Shown: positions 7,324 through 16,150 of the stretch, piece by piece | How the letters are laid out: each line of letters begins with the position of its first letter | Numbering within the stretch: the first letter of the stretch is position 1 | Assembly: GCA_934271715.1 (NCBI GenBank) | Contig: CAKQRZ010000004.1 | Span: forward strand, 84,755-148,754 | Source of the DNA: an uncultured Alphaproteobacteria bacterium | Lineage (GTDB): Bacteria > Pseudomonadota > Alphaproteobacteria > RF32 > CAG-239 | Length of the DNA stretch: 64,000 nucleotides | Reading direction: 5' to 3' | The notes under the pieces: model-generated | Seen by the model: the letters and a program-made list of their open reading frames with translations, nothing else | Told to the model about the DNA's origin: nothing | Database searches by the model: none | Program-made: the position numbers and the translations under genes

Positions 7324-9147
7324 ATGAGTATGAGAAATATTGCCATCATCGCCCACGTTGACCATGGTAAAACCACCTTGGTAGACGGGCTGTTGCGCCA
7401 AAGCGGTACATTCCGTGACAATCAAAAAGTAGCCGACTGCGTTATGGACAGTAACGCTTTGGAGCGTGAAAGAGGTATTACCATTCTTTCTAAATGCACT
7501 TCTGTTGATTGGCACGGCACTCATATAAACATTGTAGATACTCCGGGACACGCTGACTTCGGCGGCGAGGTAGAGCGTATTTTATCTATGGTTGACGGTG
7601 TTGTTTTGCTGGTAGACGCTTCTGAAGGTCCGATGCCGCAAACTAAGTTTGTTTTGGGCAAAGCTTTGAAAATCGGCTTAAAACCGATTGTGGTTATTAA
7701 CAAAGCCGATAAGCCGGATGCTCGTCCGGATGAAGTTTTGAATGAAATCTTTGATTTATTTGTTAGCTTAAATGCTAATGATGAGCAGTTGGATTTTCCT
7801 GTTTTGTATGCTTCAGGGCGTAACGGCTGGGCTGTGCGTGATTTAGCAGATGAACATAAGGATTTAACTCCGCTGTTTGAAACCATTTTGTCTTATGTCA
7901 GCGAACCGGTCTGCGAGCCGGATAAACCGTTTAGAATGCTGGCTACAACTTTGGAAGCCGATAAATTTGTCGGACGTATTCTGACCGGTAAAATCCAGAG
8001 CGGCAGCGTAAAAGTGAATGATGCTGTAAAAGTTATTAACGAACACGGCGAAGTAGAACGCGCTAAAATTACCAAAATTATGGCCTATAAAGGTTTGGAG
8101 CGTGTGGCTTTGGATTCGGCTCATGCCGGCGATATTGTGGCTGTAGCCGGTATTGTTAAAGGCACGGTTGCCGACACTATCTGCGCACCGGAAGTAGATG
8201 TAAAAGACTTTATTAAGGCTCAGCCGATAGACCCTCCGACATTGGCTATGACTTTCTCGGTAAACGATTCTCCGCTGGCCGGCAAAGAAGGCGACAAAGT
8301 AACATCCCGCGTGATTTGGGCGCGTTTGGAAAAAGAAGCTGAGGGCAATATCGCTTTGAAAATTTCCCGCACCGATAATTCTGATACCTTTGAAGTTGCC
8401 GGACGCGGCGAGTTGCAGCTCGGTGTTTTGATTGAAACTATGCGCCGTGAAGGCTTTGAACTTTCTATTTCTCGTCCGCGCGTTATTATGAAACGTGATG
8501 AAAACGGTCAGCTTTTAGAGCCGGTTGAAGAAGTTGTTGTGGATGTAGATGAAGAATTTTCAGGCGCTGTAGTTGAAAAATTGAGCAAGCGCCGTGCTGA
8601 ATTGGTGGAAATGATTCCATCGCAGGTTGGCAATAAAGTTCGTTTGATTTTCCATGCTCCTTCTCGCGGTTTAATCGGCTATCATTCAGAATTTTTGACC
8701 GATACTCGCGGTACCGGCGTAATGAATCGTATTTTTTATGAATTTGAGCCATATAAAGGAGAAATTGAAGACCGCCGCAACGGTGTGATGATTTCCAGCG
8801 AAAATGGTCAAGCTATTGCTTATTCTTTGTGGAAACTACAGGACAGAGGTCCGATGTTTGTAGAGCATAACAGTCCGGTTTATGTGGGTATGATTATCGG
8901 CGAACACACAAAATATAATGATATTGAAGTAAACCCGACCAAGTCTAAGCAGCTGACAAACATCCGTGCTGCCGGTAAAGATGAGGCTATTGACCTTATT
9001 CCGCCGCGTAAGCTTAGTTTGGAACAGGCTTTGGCTTATATCCAGTCTGATGAACTTTTGGAAGTTACGCCAAAATCATTGCGCTTAAGAAAGCGTATTT
9101 TGGATCCGATTGCCCGCAAGCGTGCCAAACCGGAAGCTGTAGAATAA
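7324..9147 (+). CDS. typA: Ribosome-associated translational GTPase TypA/BipA
   Basis: A 607-residue GTPase of the EF-G superfamily that binds the 70S ribosome and helps 50S assembly and growth under cold or other stress. The G1 motif AHVDHGKTTL is near residue 10, the switch region has RERGITI, G3 is DTPGHADFGGEV and G4 is NKADKPDARP. Domain II, the EF-G-like domains III and V and the BipA-specific C-terminal domain (GTGVMNRIFYEFEPYKG, then NIRAAGKDEA) are all present. Length is normal. AAAAGGA precedes the start. A strong terminator follows. Confidence 0.97.
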   Translation: MSMRNIAIIAHVDHGKTTLVDGLLRQSGTFRDNQKVADCVMDSNALERERGITILSKCTSVDWHGTHINIVDTPGHADFGGEVERILSMVDGVVLLVDASEGPMPQTKFVLGKALKIGLKPIVVINKADKPDARPDEVLNEIFDLFVSLNANDEQLDFPVLYASGRNGWAVRDLADEHKDLTPLFETILSYVSEPVCEPDKPFRMLATTLEADKFVGRILTGKIQSGSVKVNDAVKVINEHGEVERAKITKIMAYKGLERVALDSAHAGDIVAVAGIVKGTVADTICAPEVDVKDFIKAQPIDPPTLAMTFSVNDSPLAGKEGDKVTSRVIWARLEKEAEGNIALKISRTDNSDTFEVAGRGELQLGVLIETMRREGFELSISRPRVIMKRDENGQLLEPVEEVVVDVDEEFSGAVVEKLSKRRAELVEMIPSQVGNKVRLIFHAPSRGLIGYHSEFLTDTRGTGVMNRIFYEFEPYKGEIEDRRNGVMISSENGQAIAYSLWKLQDRGPMFVEHNSPVYVGMIIGEHTKYNDIEVNPTKSKQLTNIRAAGKDEAIDLIPPRKLSLEQALAYIQSDELLEVTPKSLRLRKRILDPIARKRAKPEAVE

Positions 9148-9151
9148 AAAT

Positions 9152-9173
9152 AAAGCGCCTTTGCGGCGCTTTT
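9152..9173 (+). terminator. Terminator of typA
   Basis: An 8-bp stem AAAGCGCC/GGCGCTTT (9152-9159 with 9165-9172) with a 5-base loop and a trailing T-rich tail, starting 5 bases after the typA stop. Confidence 0.85.
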
Positions 9174-9178
9174 CTTTA

Positions 9179-9207
9179 TTGAATTTTAAGCATTTTTGCG
9201 CTACTCT
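9179..9207 (+). promoter_or_regulatory. Probable promoter of the Cys-motif gene at 9229
   Basis: TTGAAT (9179-9184) and TACTCT (9202-9207) with a 17-base spacer ending in TTGCGC. It begins inside the T-tail of the typA terminator, so the downstream gene is an independent unit. Confidence 0.5.
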
Positions 9208-9228
9208 GAAAGCATTGAGGAGAAAATT

Positions 9229-9795
9229 ATGTCCGAAGCCGAAGTTCATAAAAAATGTCCGGAATATTGTCCGTTTTTGAAAGCAAACAACACTTTTTGC
9301 GAACTGTTTAAGCGCACGCTGCAGCAAGTTTCCAAGCTTCCGCAGAAATGCGAAGACTGCCTTAATCCGGAACAGCGCATGGAATCTTACAAGTCATTGG
9401 GCTTGACGCTGGATAACCGCATTCAAATGTGGCAGAAAGCCGTAGTTAAACATAATGAGATAGAGCTGGGCAAACGCCGCGAGGAAGAGGCTCTGCGTCA
9501 AAAATTTGCGGCATTTCTGGCTGATAAATTCGGAGACAGACCGCCTTTGGACGGCAATACCTATCTGAATAATCTGGTTATAAATCTGTTTATGGTGCTT
9601 GATAATACGGAGCGTCATATGATGATGTCGGTGCTGAAAGGCCGGGGAGGAGATTCGCTGCTGCTGGCGATTGACCGCGCTCCTAAAGACGATTCTTTGC
9701 TGCGCAATGTTAGGCGTGAACTGGATTCGCATTATCAGGAATATCAGCGGACTTTGCAAAATTCTATATCCGGACGTGAAAACGGACGTTCTTAA
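9229..9795 (+). CDS. Uncharacterised protein with N-terminal cysteine cluster
   Basis: A 188-residue protein. I choose the ATG at 9229 because GAGGAG lies 6 bases upstream; a TTG at 9196 would add 11 residues without a ribosome site. The N-terminal 45 residues hold CPEYCPF, a later single C, and KCEDC, a pattern suited to binding zinc or an iron-sulfur cluster. The remainder is predicted helical and charged (KRREEEALRQKFAAFLADKF) with no known motif. It is not membrane-bound and has no signal peptide. It is the first of two adjacent unknown genes between typA and mnmE, each with its own promoter-like sequence. I do not recognise the family. Confidence 0.8.
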   Translation: MSEAEVHKKCPEYCPFLKANNTFCELFKRTLQQVSKLPQKCEDCLNPEQRMESYKSLGLTLDNRIQMWQKAVVKHNEIELGKRREEEALRQKFAAFLADKFGDRPPLDGNTYLNNLVINLFMVLDNTERHMMMSVLKGRGGDSLLLAIDRAPKDDSLLRNVRRELDSHYQEYQRTLQNSISGRENGRS

Positions 9796-9800
9796 TTCTG

Positions 9801-9829
9801 TTGATTTTTTGTCAAAATTATGCTATTGT
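9801..9829 (+). promoter_or_regulatory. Probable promoter of the HExxH protein gene
   Basis: TTGATT (9801-9806), 17-base spacer ending TGC, then TATTGT (9824-9829). TGC before the -10 makes an extended -10 element. It starts 5 bases after the previous stop codon. Confidence 0.55.
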
Positions 9830-9858
9830 CATTAAAAATGTTTTTTTAAGGATAAACT

Positions 9859-11796
9859 ATGTCAAAAGAAACTTTGTTGCTGACAACAGCGGATAATCAT
9901 GTGGTCGCCATTGCCCTGAACTATGGCAATGAAGCGGAAAAGCAAAGAAAAATGCTGCAATATCAGCAACTTTGCGAGCAGATTACCTATAAAGAATTTT
10001 TTGATAAATATAATAATTTTGCAGCTTCTTTGCAATGCGGCTCAGCCTTGGAAAAAGAGTTTTTAACGGCTGTAGATGCTAAAAATACAGAGTTTTTAGC
10101 CAAAGAGATAGCTCATTATGATTTTATGAAAAATCCGGCAGGATATAAAAACGGACTGAAAGAAAATAACTATCCGCCGCATATTGCTTCTGCCGCAAAT
10201 ACATTGCACTTTGATAACCGGATTGACGATGCTGAGATTCCTCCGCTGATTAAAAATCTTGGTTATAAAATTGAGCCGCAGGATAATGTTTATGATGTAT
10301 ATTATGACAGCGCCAAGCAGGAATATACGATTAAAGATTTTGAGCCGCGCCGCGCCTCTGTTAATGTCGGCGAGAAACGTGTAAGCTTTGTCCGTAATCA
10401 TTTTAAATTTTCGCCGAGTGATTATAGCACTTTAATGCAGCTGATTGCCCGCGCTGAGCGTGCAAGGCAAATAAATCCGCGCCGCCGGATTGCTGAAATT
10501 TTTCCAGACCCGAAAGAAAGAAGCTTATATAAGGTTTATTCGGATGAACATATTAAAGTAGCAAAGCAGCTTTTAATGCTGAAGCATGAGCTGACGCATG
10601 TTAAAAATACGGTGCTGCAAACCGGATATTGTCTGAAAAACGGTGCAAAACGCCTGTCGGAGGAGGATTATTACCGCCTGCAGGTAGAAGATGAGCGCAG
10701 CGCCTATTTGTCGCAGGTTTTTAATGCTGTAAATGCCTATTTGAAAAAAGGTAATCCTAAAGATTTCAGCATGTTTGACGGAGAATCTTCTCAGCTTTTG
10801 CTGGCAATGCGGAATATGCCGGAAAGCAAGCGTTTTGAATATGTGCAGAATCCTAAAAATTTGCTGGATTCGGCGTTTGCGTCATTTGAAAAAAATCATC
10901 GCCGCAGCTATGATAAAAAACAGTTTCTGAGAAATATGAAATTAGAAATTCAGCTTGTGCCTTTAAGTGCTGCCGAAGATACTGACCGGACAGAATTTTT
11001 TAAGCGCCGTTCGCTGCTGTATCGTTTCCAGCTCTATAATCCGCAGACCGGAGCTTATGAGGCGAAAAATCTGACTCCGTTAATTGATAAATCGCAGGAA
11101 GTTGAGCTTACGCCTGAGAATATCAGCAATATTATTGAACCGTGCCGGCATGATTTGTCGCGCCGTCTGGCTGAATTTAACCGCTATAAAAGCCGCGGAT
11201 TGGTTAATCCGGACTTGGTGGATGAAGCTAAAGCGCTGATGCGCGGCAATCTGCATAAAAACCGGCTGATTAACAATATTAACGGCATGGAAATATCTGA
11301 ATTGGCCGAAGCAGAAAAGCAGCCTGCAGGTCCGCAGCGTCCGAATGCGGCGCCGCAAAAGCCGTGTTCTTGGAATAAAGAGCTTAAAAAATATTGGAGC
11401 AAGCTTGACGGCTATAAAGAGATTGTTGATACAGAGCAGGAGTATTCTTTCAGCGTAAAGCAAAATAAAATCCGCTATACGGCAAAGGATAAAGTTCAGG
11501 TTGCTAAAGATGCAGAGTATGATATGTATGTAAAACTGCTGCAGGAGCCGAGCAATAAAAACAAGCCGGTCATTTTTAAAGATACGCTGACTAAAGAACA
11601 AGCCTTGAAATTATATGTTGCTTGTGTTAATAATAACCGTCAAATGAAAGGGGCGGTTCCTAAAGATTTTTCAGCGCTGCAGAAATTGAGGGATATTCCG
11701 GCGGCTGATTTGCAAAAATGTCAGCAGACTATTCAGCAGGGCAATCGGCAAAATCCGCTGCTGCAAAGACAGCTGGCGGCTCGCAGCGGCAGATAA
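9859..11796 (+). CDS. Uncharacterised protein with HExxH metallopeptidase-like motif
   Basis: A 645-residue soluble protein with no signal peptide or membrane helix. H243-E-L-T-H247 sits in a helix (LMLKHELTHVKN), and acidic residues at about 277-279 (VEDERSAY) could supply the third zinc ligand of a gluzincin-type protease. The N-terminal 230 residues and the C-terminal 350 (basic, Q- and P-rich around residues 490-510) match nothing I know. The start follows AAGGA. It stands alone between a promoter-like sequence and the mnmE gene. It could be a cytoplasmic peptidase or an exported effector. The enzymatic role is inference from one motif. Confidence 0.82.
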   Translation: MSKETLLLTTADNHVVAIALNYGNEAEKQRKMLQYQQLCEQITYKEFFDKYNNFAASLQCGSALEKEFLTAVDAKNTEFLAKEIAHYDFMKNPAGYKNGLKENNYPPHIASAANTLHFDNRIDDAEIPPLIKNLGYKIEPQDNVYDVYYDSAKQEYTIKDFEPRRASVNVGEKRVSFVRNHFKFSPSDYSTLMQLIARAERARQINPRRRIAEIFPDPKERSLYKVYSDEHIKVAKQLLMLKHELTHVKNTVLQTGYCLKNGAKRLSEEDYYRLQVEDERSAYLSQVFNAVNAYLKKGNPKDFSMFDGESSQLLLAMRNMPESKRFEYVQNPKNLLDSAFASFEKNHRRSYDKKQFLRNMKLEIQLVPLSAAEDTDRTEFFKRRSLLYRFQLYNPQTGAYEAKNLTPLIDKSQEVELTPENISNIIEPCRHDLSRRLAEFNRYKSRGLVNPDLVDEAKALMRGNLHKNRLINNINGMEISELAEAEKQPAGPQRPNAAPQKPCSWNKELKKYWSKLDGYKEIVDTEQEYSFSVKQNKIRYTAKDKVQVAKDAEYDMYVKLLQEPSNKNKPVIFKDTLTKEQALKLYVACVNNNRQMKGAVPKDFSALQKLRDIPAADLQKCQQTIQQGNRQNPLLQRQLAARSGR

Positions 11797-11937
11797 CGGC
11801 TGAAAATTTATCTTCCGTAAATGAGTTTACAGACGGGTAATTTGTAAAAAATGATAAATTAGCCGCGAAAGCATAAAACTGTGCTGTAGAGTCAAAAAAA
11901 CGCCCTTATTTTTAATTATGAAAAAGGAATGGTAAAA

Positions 11938-13281
11938 ATGGATAATAAAACGATTTATGCTTTATCTACGGTGTTTGGAAAATCCGGAGTAGGGGTAATC
12001 CGCATTTCCGGAAGCAAAGCTTTTGAAGTAATTTCCAAAATGACAGATTTAGACGAAGCAAAAATTGTCAGCCGCAAAATGTATTTAACCAAATTTTACA
12101 ATCCTGTTTCACATGAAACATTAGATAATTCTTTGCTGGTGGCTTTTAAATCTCCGGCTTCTTTTACGGGAGAAGACACGGTAGAGATAAATTGCCATGG
12201 CTCAAAAGCGGTTATCCGCAGCTTTTTAGAAGCCTTGTCGTTGCTGCCGGATTTTCGTTTGGCTGAACCTGGCGAATTTTCCCGCCGTTCATTTTATAAC
12301 GGCAAAATGGATTTGACCGAAGCCGACGGTTTAGCCGATTTAATAGAAGCTGAAACATCGCTGCAGCAAAAAGTTGCCTTGCAGCAAATGGGCGGAACTT
12401 TGTTTGACTTGTATAATGACTGGCGCTCGCGTTTGGTTAATGTTTTATCATATATAGAAGCTTATATTGATTTTCCGGATGAGGATATTCCGCAGGATAC
12501 GGTAGAGAAAATTGAAAACGGTGTATTTAAAATTTCTGAAGAAATTAAAAAACACTTGCAGCAGAATAATGTGGAAGAGCGGCTGCGCGATGGTTTTAAA
12601 GTTGTAATTGCCGGACCGACCAACGCCGGAAAATCCAGTTTAATAAATGCTGTTGTTAAAAGAAATGTGGCGATTGTTTCTGATATTGCCGGAACAACCC
12701 GCGATGTGATTGAGGCTTATGTAGATTTAAAAGGTTTTCCGGTAATATTTACCGATACGGCCGGACTGCGCGAATCTGCTGATGAAATTGAACAAATCGG
12801 CATTAAGCTGTCAAAAGATAAAATTGCTGATGCTGATTTTTGCTTGTTTATGTTTGATGCTGAAAATGATTCTCCGGAAATTTTTGACGAGTATATAAAA
12901 GCTGCTGCGGTGCCTTATGCTTTGGTTGCTAATAAAATGGATAAATTATCGGCTGAGCAGCAGAAAAAACTGCAGGAGAAAGGCTGTATTTTAATCTCGG
13001 CTAAAGAAAATCAAAATTTAAATGTAATTACAGATAAAATTTATGAAACATTTCAGAATATGTATGAAAAAAGCTCGGCTCAGCTGATTACCAGACAGCG
13101 CTATAAAGAATCGCTGGCGGAATGTTTAGAAAATTTGAGTCGTTTTAATCTGCAAAAAGAAATTGAATTGTCGGCAGAAGATATTCGTTTGGCTTGCCGG
13201 GCTATCGGAAAAATTACCGGTCAAGTGGAAGTTGATGAAATTTTGGATAAAATATTCAGCAGCTTTTGTATCGGTAAATAA
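11938..13281 (+). CDS. mnmE: tRNA modification GTPase MnmE (TrmE)
   Basis: A 447-residue protein that, with MnmG, installs the 5-carboxymethylaminomethyl group on wobble U34 of certain tRNAs. The N-terminal formyl-THF binding domain (GVGVIRISG, residues 16-24), the GTPase loop GPTNAGKSSLINAV, switch TTRD, DTAGLRE and NKMDK, and the C-terminal FCIGK with its catalytic cysteine are all present. I take the ATG at 11938, 9 bases after AAGGA; an ATG at 11929 touches the ribosome site. A parS-like site lies inside the gene. MnmG follows after a hairpin. Confidence 0.96.
   Translation: MDNKTIYALSTVFGKSGVGVIRISGSKAFEVISKMTDLDEAKIVSRKMYLTKFYNPVSHETLDNSLLVAFKSPASFTGEDTVEINCHGSKAVIRSFLEALSLLPDFRLAEPGEFSRRSFYNGKMDLTEADGLADLIEAETSLQQKVALQQMGGTLFDLYNDWRSRLVNVLSYIEAYIDFPDEDIPQDTVEKIENGVFKISEEIKKHLQQNNVEERLRDGFKVVIAGPTNAGKSSLINAVVKRNVAIVSDIAGTTRDVIEAYVDLKGFPVIFTDTAGLRESADEIEQIGIKLSKDKIADADFCLFMFDAENDSPEIFDEYIKAAAVPYALVANKMDKLSAEQQKKLQEKGCILISAKENQNLNVITDKIYETFQNMYEKSSAQLITRQRYKESLAECLENLSRFNLQKEIELSAEDIRLACRAIGKITGQVEVDEILDKIFSSFCIGK
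12105..12120. promoter_or_regulatory. parS-like ParB binding site within mnmE
   Basis: TGTTTCACATGAAACA is a 16-base palindrome-like sequence that differs from the widely conserved bacterial parS (TGTTTCACGTGAAACA) at one position. It codes for VSHET in MnmE. It is 4.7 kb from parA. Confidence 0.75.
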
Positions 13282-13310
13282 TAAAAACATTGTATTTAAA
13301 TTTTGCTTAT

Positions 13311-13350
13311 AAAAAATACGCTGTATTTAAATCGGTGCAGCGTATTTTAA
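13311..13350 (+). terminator. Hairpin between mnmE and mnmG
   Basis: AAAATACGCTG (13313-13323) pairs perfectly with CAGCGTATTTT (13338-13348) across a 14-base loop, followed by T-rich sequence. It may terminate or attenuate mnmE transcripts. The loop contains one copy of the TGTATTTAAA motif described in the findings. Confidence 0.5.
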
Positions 13351-13404
13351 TTTGCATTTATTTTGGTTTTGTGCTTTAGTGTAAGAAAAATTTTAGAGGC
13401 AAAA

Positions 13405-15249
13405 ATGAATAATATGTATGATGTGATTGTTGTCGGCGGCGGTCATGCCGGCTGTGAGGCTTGCGCTGCTGCGGCTCGTACCGGTGCCAAAACTTTGTTG
13501 GTTACTCATAAAATTTCTACAATCGGCGAAATGTCATGCAATCCTGCTATCGGCGGATTGGGCAAGGGACATTTAGTGCGCGAAGTAGACGCTTTAGACG
13601 GTTTAATGGGGCGGGTAATAGATAAAGCCGGTATTCAATTCAGAATGCTCAATTTATCTAAAGGACCTGCCGTGCGCGGACCGCGTGCGCAGGCAGACCG
13701 CGAGCTTTATAAAAAATATATGCTGCAGGCGCTGCAGGAAACTCCGAATTTGGAAATTAAAGAGGATGCAGTTGAAGGCTTGCTGATAAAAGATAATAAT
13801 GTCTGCGGCGTCAAGCTTGCCGATGATACAGAAATTTTTGCTAAAGCTGTAGTTTTGACAACCGGTACATTTTTAAATGGCGTAATGTTTACCGGCCATC
13901 AAACTTCTATCGGTGGGCGTGTCGGAGATATTTCTTGCACAGGTGTAACACCATATTTAAAATCTTTAGGCTTACAGCTGGGGCGCTTGAAAACCGGAAC
14001 GCCGTCCCGTTTAAACGGCGATACAATTAACTGGGATATTTTGGAAAAACAATCCGGCGATAAAAATCCGGTGCCGTTTTCGTTTTTAACCAAAGAGCTT
14101 AATAATCGCCAGATTGACTGCGGTGTAACATACACCAATGAAACGACGCATAAAATTATCCGTGATAATTTTTCTAAGTGCGCTTTATTTTCCGGCTTGA
14201 TTACCGGTAAAGGGCCGCGCTATTGTCCGAGTATTGAAGATAAATTAGTCCGCTTTGCCGACAGAACCTCGCACCAAATTTTTTTGGAGCCGGAGGGATA
14301 TGATACAAACGTTGTTTATCCAAACGGTATTTCTACATCCTTGCCGGCAGACGTGCAGGATGCTTTTATCCATACGATGAAAGGCTTAGAAAATGTGGAG
14401 ATTCTGCGCTATGCGTATGCGATTGAATATGACTTTGTAAATCCGCAGGAACTTGACCATTGCTTAGCGGTTAAAAAGTCTAAGGGTTTGTATTTAGCCG
14501 GACAAATTAACGGCACTACCGGATATGAGGAAGCGGCGGCGCAAGGCTTGCTTGCCGGCGTTAATGCGGCTTTATTTGCGCTTAATCGCGGCAAGGAATT
14601 TAATATTGACCGCAGTCAAGGCTATATCGGCGTTATGGTGGATGATTTAATTACCAAAGGTGTTGATGAGCCGTACCGGATGTTTACTTCGCGTTCAGAA
14701 TATCGCTTAGTGCTGCGTGCTGATAACGCCGATGCCCGTCTGACTGAGCTTGGCTATAATATCGGCTGTGTTTCTGAAAATAGATACAGTGTATTTAAAA
14801 CTAAAGAAGAAAAAATTAAAAAATTTAATGACTTTTGCTTAAACAAAATCGTTTCTTATCCTGAAATAGAAGCCTTGAGAATAACTGTAAAACATAATGG
14901 TAAAAAGACCTTAAAAGATTTGCTGGGCTATCAAGATGTTTCACGTGAAACAATTTCTAAAATTGCACCGGAAAGCAAGGATATAGAAAATTCTGTTTAT
15001 GAACAAGTTGAAATTGACGCTAAGTATGCCGGTTATTTAAAGCGTGAATATGAGGATATCGCTGTATTTAAACGTGATGAAAATTTGCAAATCCGCGACG
15101 ATATAGATTATTCTAAAATCGGCGGACTGTCTACGGAAATGATTCAGCGCTTTACGGCGGTAAAACCAAAAACCATCGGCGAGGCTGCCCGCATAAAAGG
15201 CGTTACTCCGGCAGCAGTTACGGCAATTTTGGGATATATTAAAAAATGA
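13405..15249 (+). CDS. mnmG: tRNA uridine-5-carboxymethylaminomethyl synthesis enzyme MnmG (GidA)
   Basis: A 614-residue FAD enzyme that partners MnmE in U34 modification. The FAD loop VVGGGHAGCEA is at the N-terminus, with SCNPAIGGLGKGHLVREVDALDG and the substrate region GRLKTGTPSRL after it. LAGQINGTTGYEEAAAQGL is another hallmark. The C-terminal helical domain that contacts MnmE ends GVTPAAVTAILGYI. The start at 13405 is chosen for AGAGG 6 bases upstream. A perfect parS site lies near the 3' part. The stop overlaps the next gene by 4 bases. Confidence 0.96.
   Translation: MNNMYDVIVVGGGHAGCEACAAAARTGAKTLLVTHKISTIGEMSCNPAIGGLGKGHLVREVDALDGLMGRVIDKAGIQFRMLNLSKGPAVRGPRAQADRELYKKYMLQALQETPNLEIKEDAVEGLLIKDNNVCGVKLADDTEIFAKAVVLTTGTFLNGVMFTGHQTSIGGRVGDISCTGVTPYLKSLGLQLGRLKTGTPSRLNGDTINWDILEKQSGDKNPVPFSFLTKELNNRQIDCGVTYTNETTHKIIRDNFSKCALFSGLITGKGPRYCPSIEDKLVRFADRTSHQIFLEPEGYDTNVVYPNGISTSLPADVQDAFIHTMKGLENVEILRYAYAIEYDFVNPQELDHCLAVKKSKGLYLAGQINGTTGYEEAAAQGLLAGVNAALFALNRGKEFNIDRSQGYIGVMVDDLITKGVDEPYRMFTSRSEYRLVLRADNADARLTELGYNIGCVSENRYSVFKTKEEKIKKFNDFCLNKIVSYPEIEALRITVKHNGKKTLKDLLGYQDVSRETISKIAPESKDIENSVYEQVEIDAKYAGYLKREYEDIAVFKRDENLQIRDDIDYSKIGGLSTEMIQRFTAVKPKTIGEAARIKGVTPAAVTAILGYIKK
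14937..14952. promoter_or_regulatory. parS site within mnmG
   Basis: A perfect TGTTTCACGTGAAACA palindrome, the canonical chromosomal ParB binding site, translated as VSRET in MnmG. It lies 1.9 kb upstream of parA. Confidence 0.93.
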
Positions 15250-16085
15250 CAGTTCAGAATTTTTCATATCATTCACACACAAATTTTTCTGATGGAAATA
15301 ATACGCTTGAAGAAATGGTCGCGCAGGCTAAAAAACTTGGTTTCTGTGAACTGGGTATAAGCGACCATTTGTGCGTGCATAAAAATATACGGCAAAGCAA
15401 ATCTTGGCCGCTTTGGGAACAGCGCGGCAACAGCCATATATTTAAAAGAGATTTCAAAGAAATCCTGCCGGATTTTCAAAAGCATTGTGAACACATCCGT
15501 AAAGTTTCTGCACAAAGCGGTTTAAAATTATATGTCGGTTTTGAGGTGGACTTCTTTACATACAGCGGCTGGTTCGCCGAGCTGCAAGACTTTTTGAAGC
15601 AGCTTGATTATGACTATATTATTACAGGTAATCACATGCTGTTTGATGAAAAATGCGAGTCATTGATAGATTTGTATGATATGCCGGTCTTCTTTAAAGA
15701 TGAAGTTTCGCAAAAGGAATTGCTGCAGCGACACTTTGAAACTATAGAAAAGGCTGTGAAAAGCGGTGTATTTAAATTTTTAGCGCATTTAGACTATGCC
15801 CGCCGTTTAGGAAAAATTTGCTCTGCTGAGAAATTTATGCCGCAGAAATTAAAAATTTTAGATGCTTTGCAATGTCAAAATAGGGCAATGGAAATCAGCA
15901 CCAAAGGCTTGCGTAAAATTAACGATTTTTATCCGAGTGATGAAATTTTAACTGAGGCAGCTAAGCGCAGTATTCCGTTTGTTATCAGCGATGATGCACA
16001 TGCGGTTGCCGAGCTAGGCGATAGATTTGATTTGGCAGAGGCAGCTTTGGCAAAACATAATATTCAGCATAGAATTAAGTTTTAG
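15246..16085 (+). CDS. PHP-domain phosphatase, histidinol-phosphatase (HisJ/HisK) type
   Basis: A 279-residue PHP (polymerase and histidinol phosphatase) protein. Metal-binding signatures are YHSHTNFSDGNNT (9-21), GISDH, GFEVDFF, ITGNHM, LAHLDYARR and ISDDAH, matching HisJ-like histidinol-phosphate phosphatases, which carry out the penultimate step of histidine synthesis. No other histidine gene is near, so a different phosphoester substrate is possible. Its ATG overlaps the mnmG stop (ATGA), so it is translated with mnmG, in a position usually occupied directly by rsmG in this gene order. One TGTATTTAAA copy lies inside. Confidence 0.88.
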   Translation: MTVQNFSYHSHTNFSDGNNTLEEMVAQAKKLGFCELGISDHLCVHKNIRQSKSWPLWEQRGNSHIFKRDFKEILPDFQKHCEHIRKVSAQSGLKLYVGFEVDFFTYSGWFAELQDFLKQLDYDYIITGNHMLFDEKCESLIDLYDMPVFFKDEVSQKELLQRHFETIEKAVKSGVFKFLAHLDYARRLGKICSAEKFMPQKLKILDALQCQNRAMEISTKGLRKINDFYPSDEILTEAAKRSIPFVISDDAHAVAELGDRFDLAEAALAKHNIQHRIKF

Positions 16086-16150
16086 TGAATAACAATTATA
16101 TTTTGTTGCATAAAATTTAAATGGCGCATACTTTATAATCAGAGGTAAAA

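Noticed and set aside
13313..13348. Possible small RNA between mnmE and mnmG
   Set aside because: The perfect inverted repeat is fully explained as a terminator or attenuator and no promoter-like sequence precedes it.
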